Source: Thermoanaerobacterium sp. RBIITD (GTDB lineage Bacteria > Bacillota > Thermoanaerobacteria > Thermoanaerobacterales > Thermoanaerobacteraceae). From it: DNA of 64,000 nucleotides. Position numbers and translations under genes: made by a program. Below, piece by piece: positions 63,754-64,000 of the stretch. Below the pieces are notes generated by a model. It was not told the DNA's origin. It searched no databases and saw only the letters and a program-made list of their open reading frames with translations. The stretch's first letter is position 1. Each line of letters opens with the position of its first letter. The DNA is taken from assembly GCF_900205865.1 (NCBI RefSeq), contig NZ_LT906662.1:3051411-3115410 (forward strand), in the 5' to 3' direction.

Positions 63754-64000
63754 ATGCAAGCTAGTAATTATGTATTGTTTGTTTCCATTAGTAAATATTT
63801 AGATTATTATATCAACCTTGCTCATCGGTTAGGGTACAAAGTTATTCTTTTAAGCAGAAAAATAGATATGGATGCATTGATAATGGTAGATGTTCCTGTA
63901 GAAGTCGAATTAAACGATAAGGAATTAGTTATGCAAAAAGTCAAAGAATTGCGAAACAAGTTCAATATTTGTGCTGCGTTTACAACAAATGAGTATCGTG
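63754..64000 (+). CDS. N-terminal part of an ATP-grasp-type ligase, cut by the window edge
   Basis: 82 codons are present from ATG 63754 (AAGGAGGTTAAGT upstream). SNYVLFVSISKYLDYYINLA begins a pre-ATP-grasp Rossmann-like domain, followed by RLGYKVILLSRK and FNICAAFTTNEY. This layout is typical of carboxylate-amine ligases of the ATP-grasp family that join amino acids or other acids in small-molecule pathways. The ATP-grasp core would lie outside the window, so the call is provisional. It is 20 bases from the methyltransferase gene and belongs to the same transcript. Confidence 0.55.
   Translation, partial: MQASNYVLFVSISKYLDYYINLAHRLGYKVILLSRKIDMDALIMVDVPVEVELNDKELVMQKVKELRNKFNICAAFTTNEYR

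Overview
The window is AT-rich chromosomal DNA from a low-GC, anaerobic and probably thermophilic Firmicute. Gene content points to Thermoanaerobacterium or a close relative. The evidence for this is pyruvate phosphate dikinase with its PDRP regulator, type III glutamine synthetase, an iron-only hydrogenase system regulator (TM1266 family) beside divIVA, T-box control of aminoacyl-tRNA synthetase and trp genes, frequent TTG/GTG starts, and 6S RNA between aspS and tcdA. The assignment is an inference from gene content and order; no database was searched.

Layout. Bases 1-5.7 kb: a probable recO tail, a DUF4342 gene, glyS, then PDRP-ppdK. Bases 5.8-12.3 kb: an accessory stretch with two related IS1182-type transposase remnants in direct orientation. 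Between them lie a small secreted or membrane protein gene, an intact IS110-family element with a structured leader, an unidentified coding remnant and a secreted C39-like peptidase. A membrane M48-type peptidase gene follows. Bases 12.4-24.4 kb: rnr, then about 8.8 kb of accessory material, then smpB, ssrA (tmRNA) and tRNA-Ala. The accessory block holds a frameshifted CuAO-domain/GH18 gene, a lipoprotein stub, a DUF1002 protein, an M48 protease, a radical SAM protein, a GDPD phosphodiesterase, a truncated membrane protein and a decayed ISNCY-like element. Bases 24.9-27 kb: glnN on the minus strand.

Bases 27.3-34.5 kb: the division-associated ylm cluster (HlyD-like, yggS, sepF, yggT, ylmH, divIVA), a TM1266-family gene, and T-box-controlled ileS. 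Bases 34.6-35.6 kb: mtnN and a thiamine-binding-type protein. Bases 35.7-42.5 kb: the complete trpEGDCFBA operon behind a consensus promoter and a Trp T-box with two successive antiterminator/terminator modules. Bases 42.6-52.2 kb: small membrane proteins, a DksA-like regulator, tRNA-Trp, a family 2 glycosyltransferase, transketolase, a DUF4380 protein, a sigma factor/putative anti-sigma/B-box-TM2 trio, lspA and an RluD-type synthase. Bases 52.3-58.2 kb: a P-type ATPase and hisS-aspS behind a T-box whose features fit Asp. Bases 58.2-61.4 kb: 6S RNA, tcdA, csoR, an RseC-like protein, thioredoxin, and a divergent cis-prenyltransferase. Bases 61.6-64 kb: a separate promoter drives DUF5714, a SAM methyltransferase and the start of an ATP-grasp-type gene, a possible small-molecule pathway cut by the window edge.

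Most of the window is housekeeping. The items most worth following up are the RNA upstream of the IS110 recombinase, the double-module Trp T-box with a palindrome in its promoter, the sigma-factor trio with a large upstream dyad, the prenyltransferase lacking its usual acidic residue, and the DUF5714/methyltransferase/ATP-grasp cluster.
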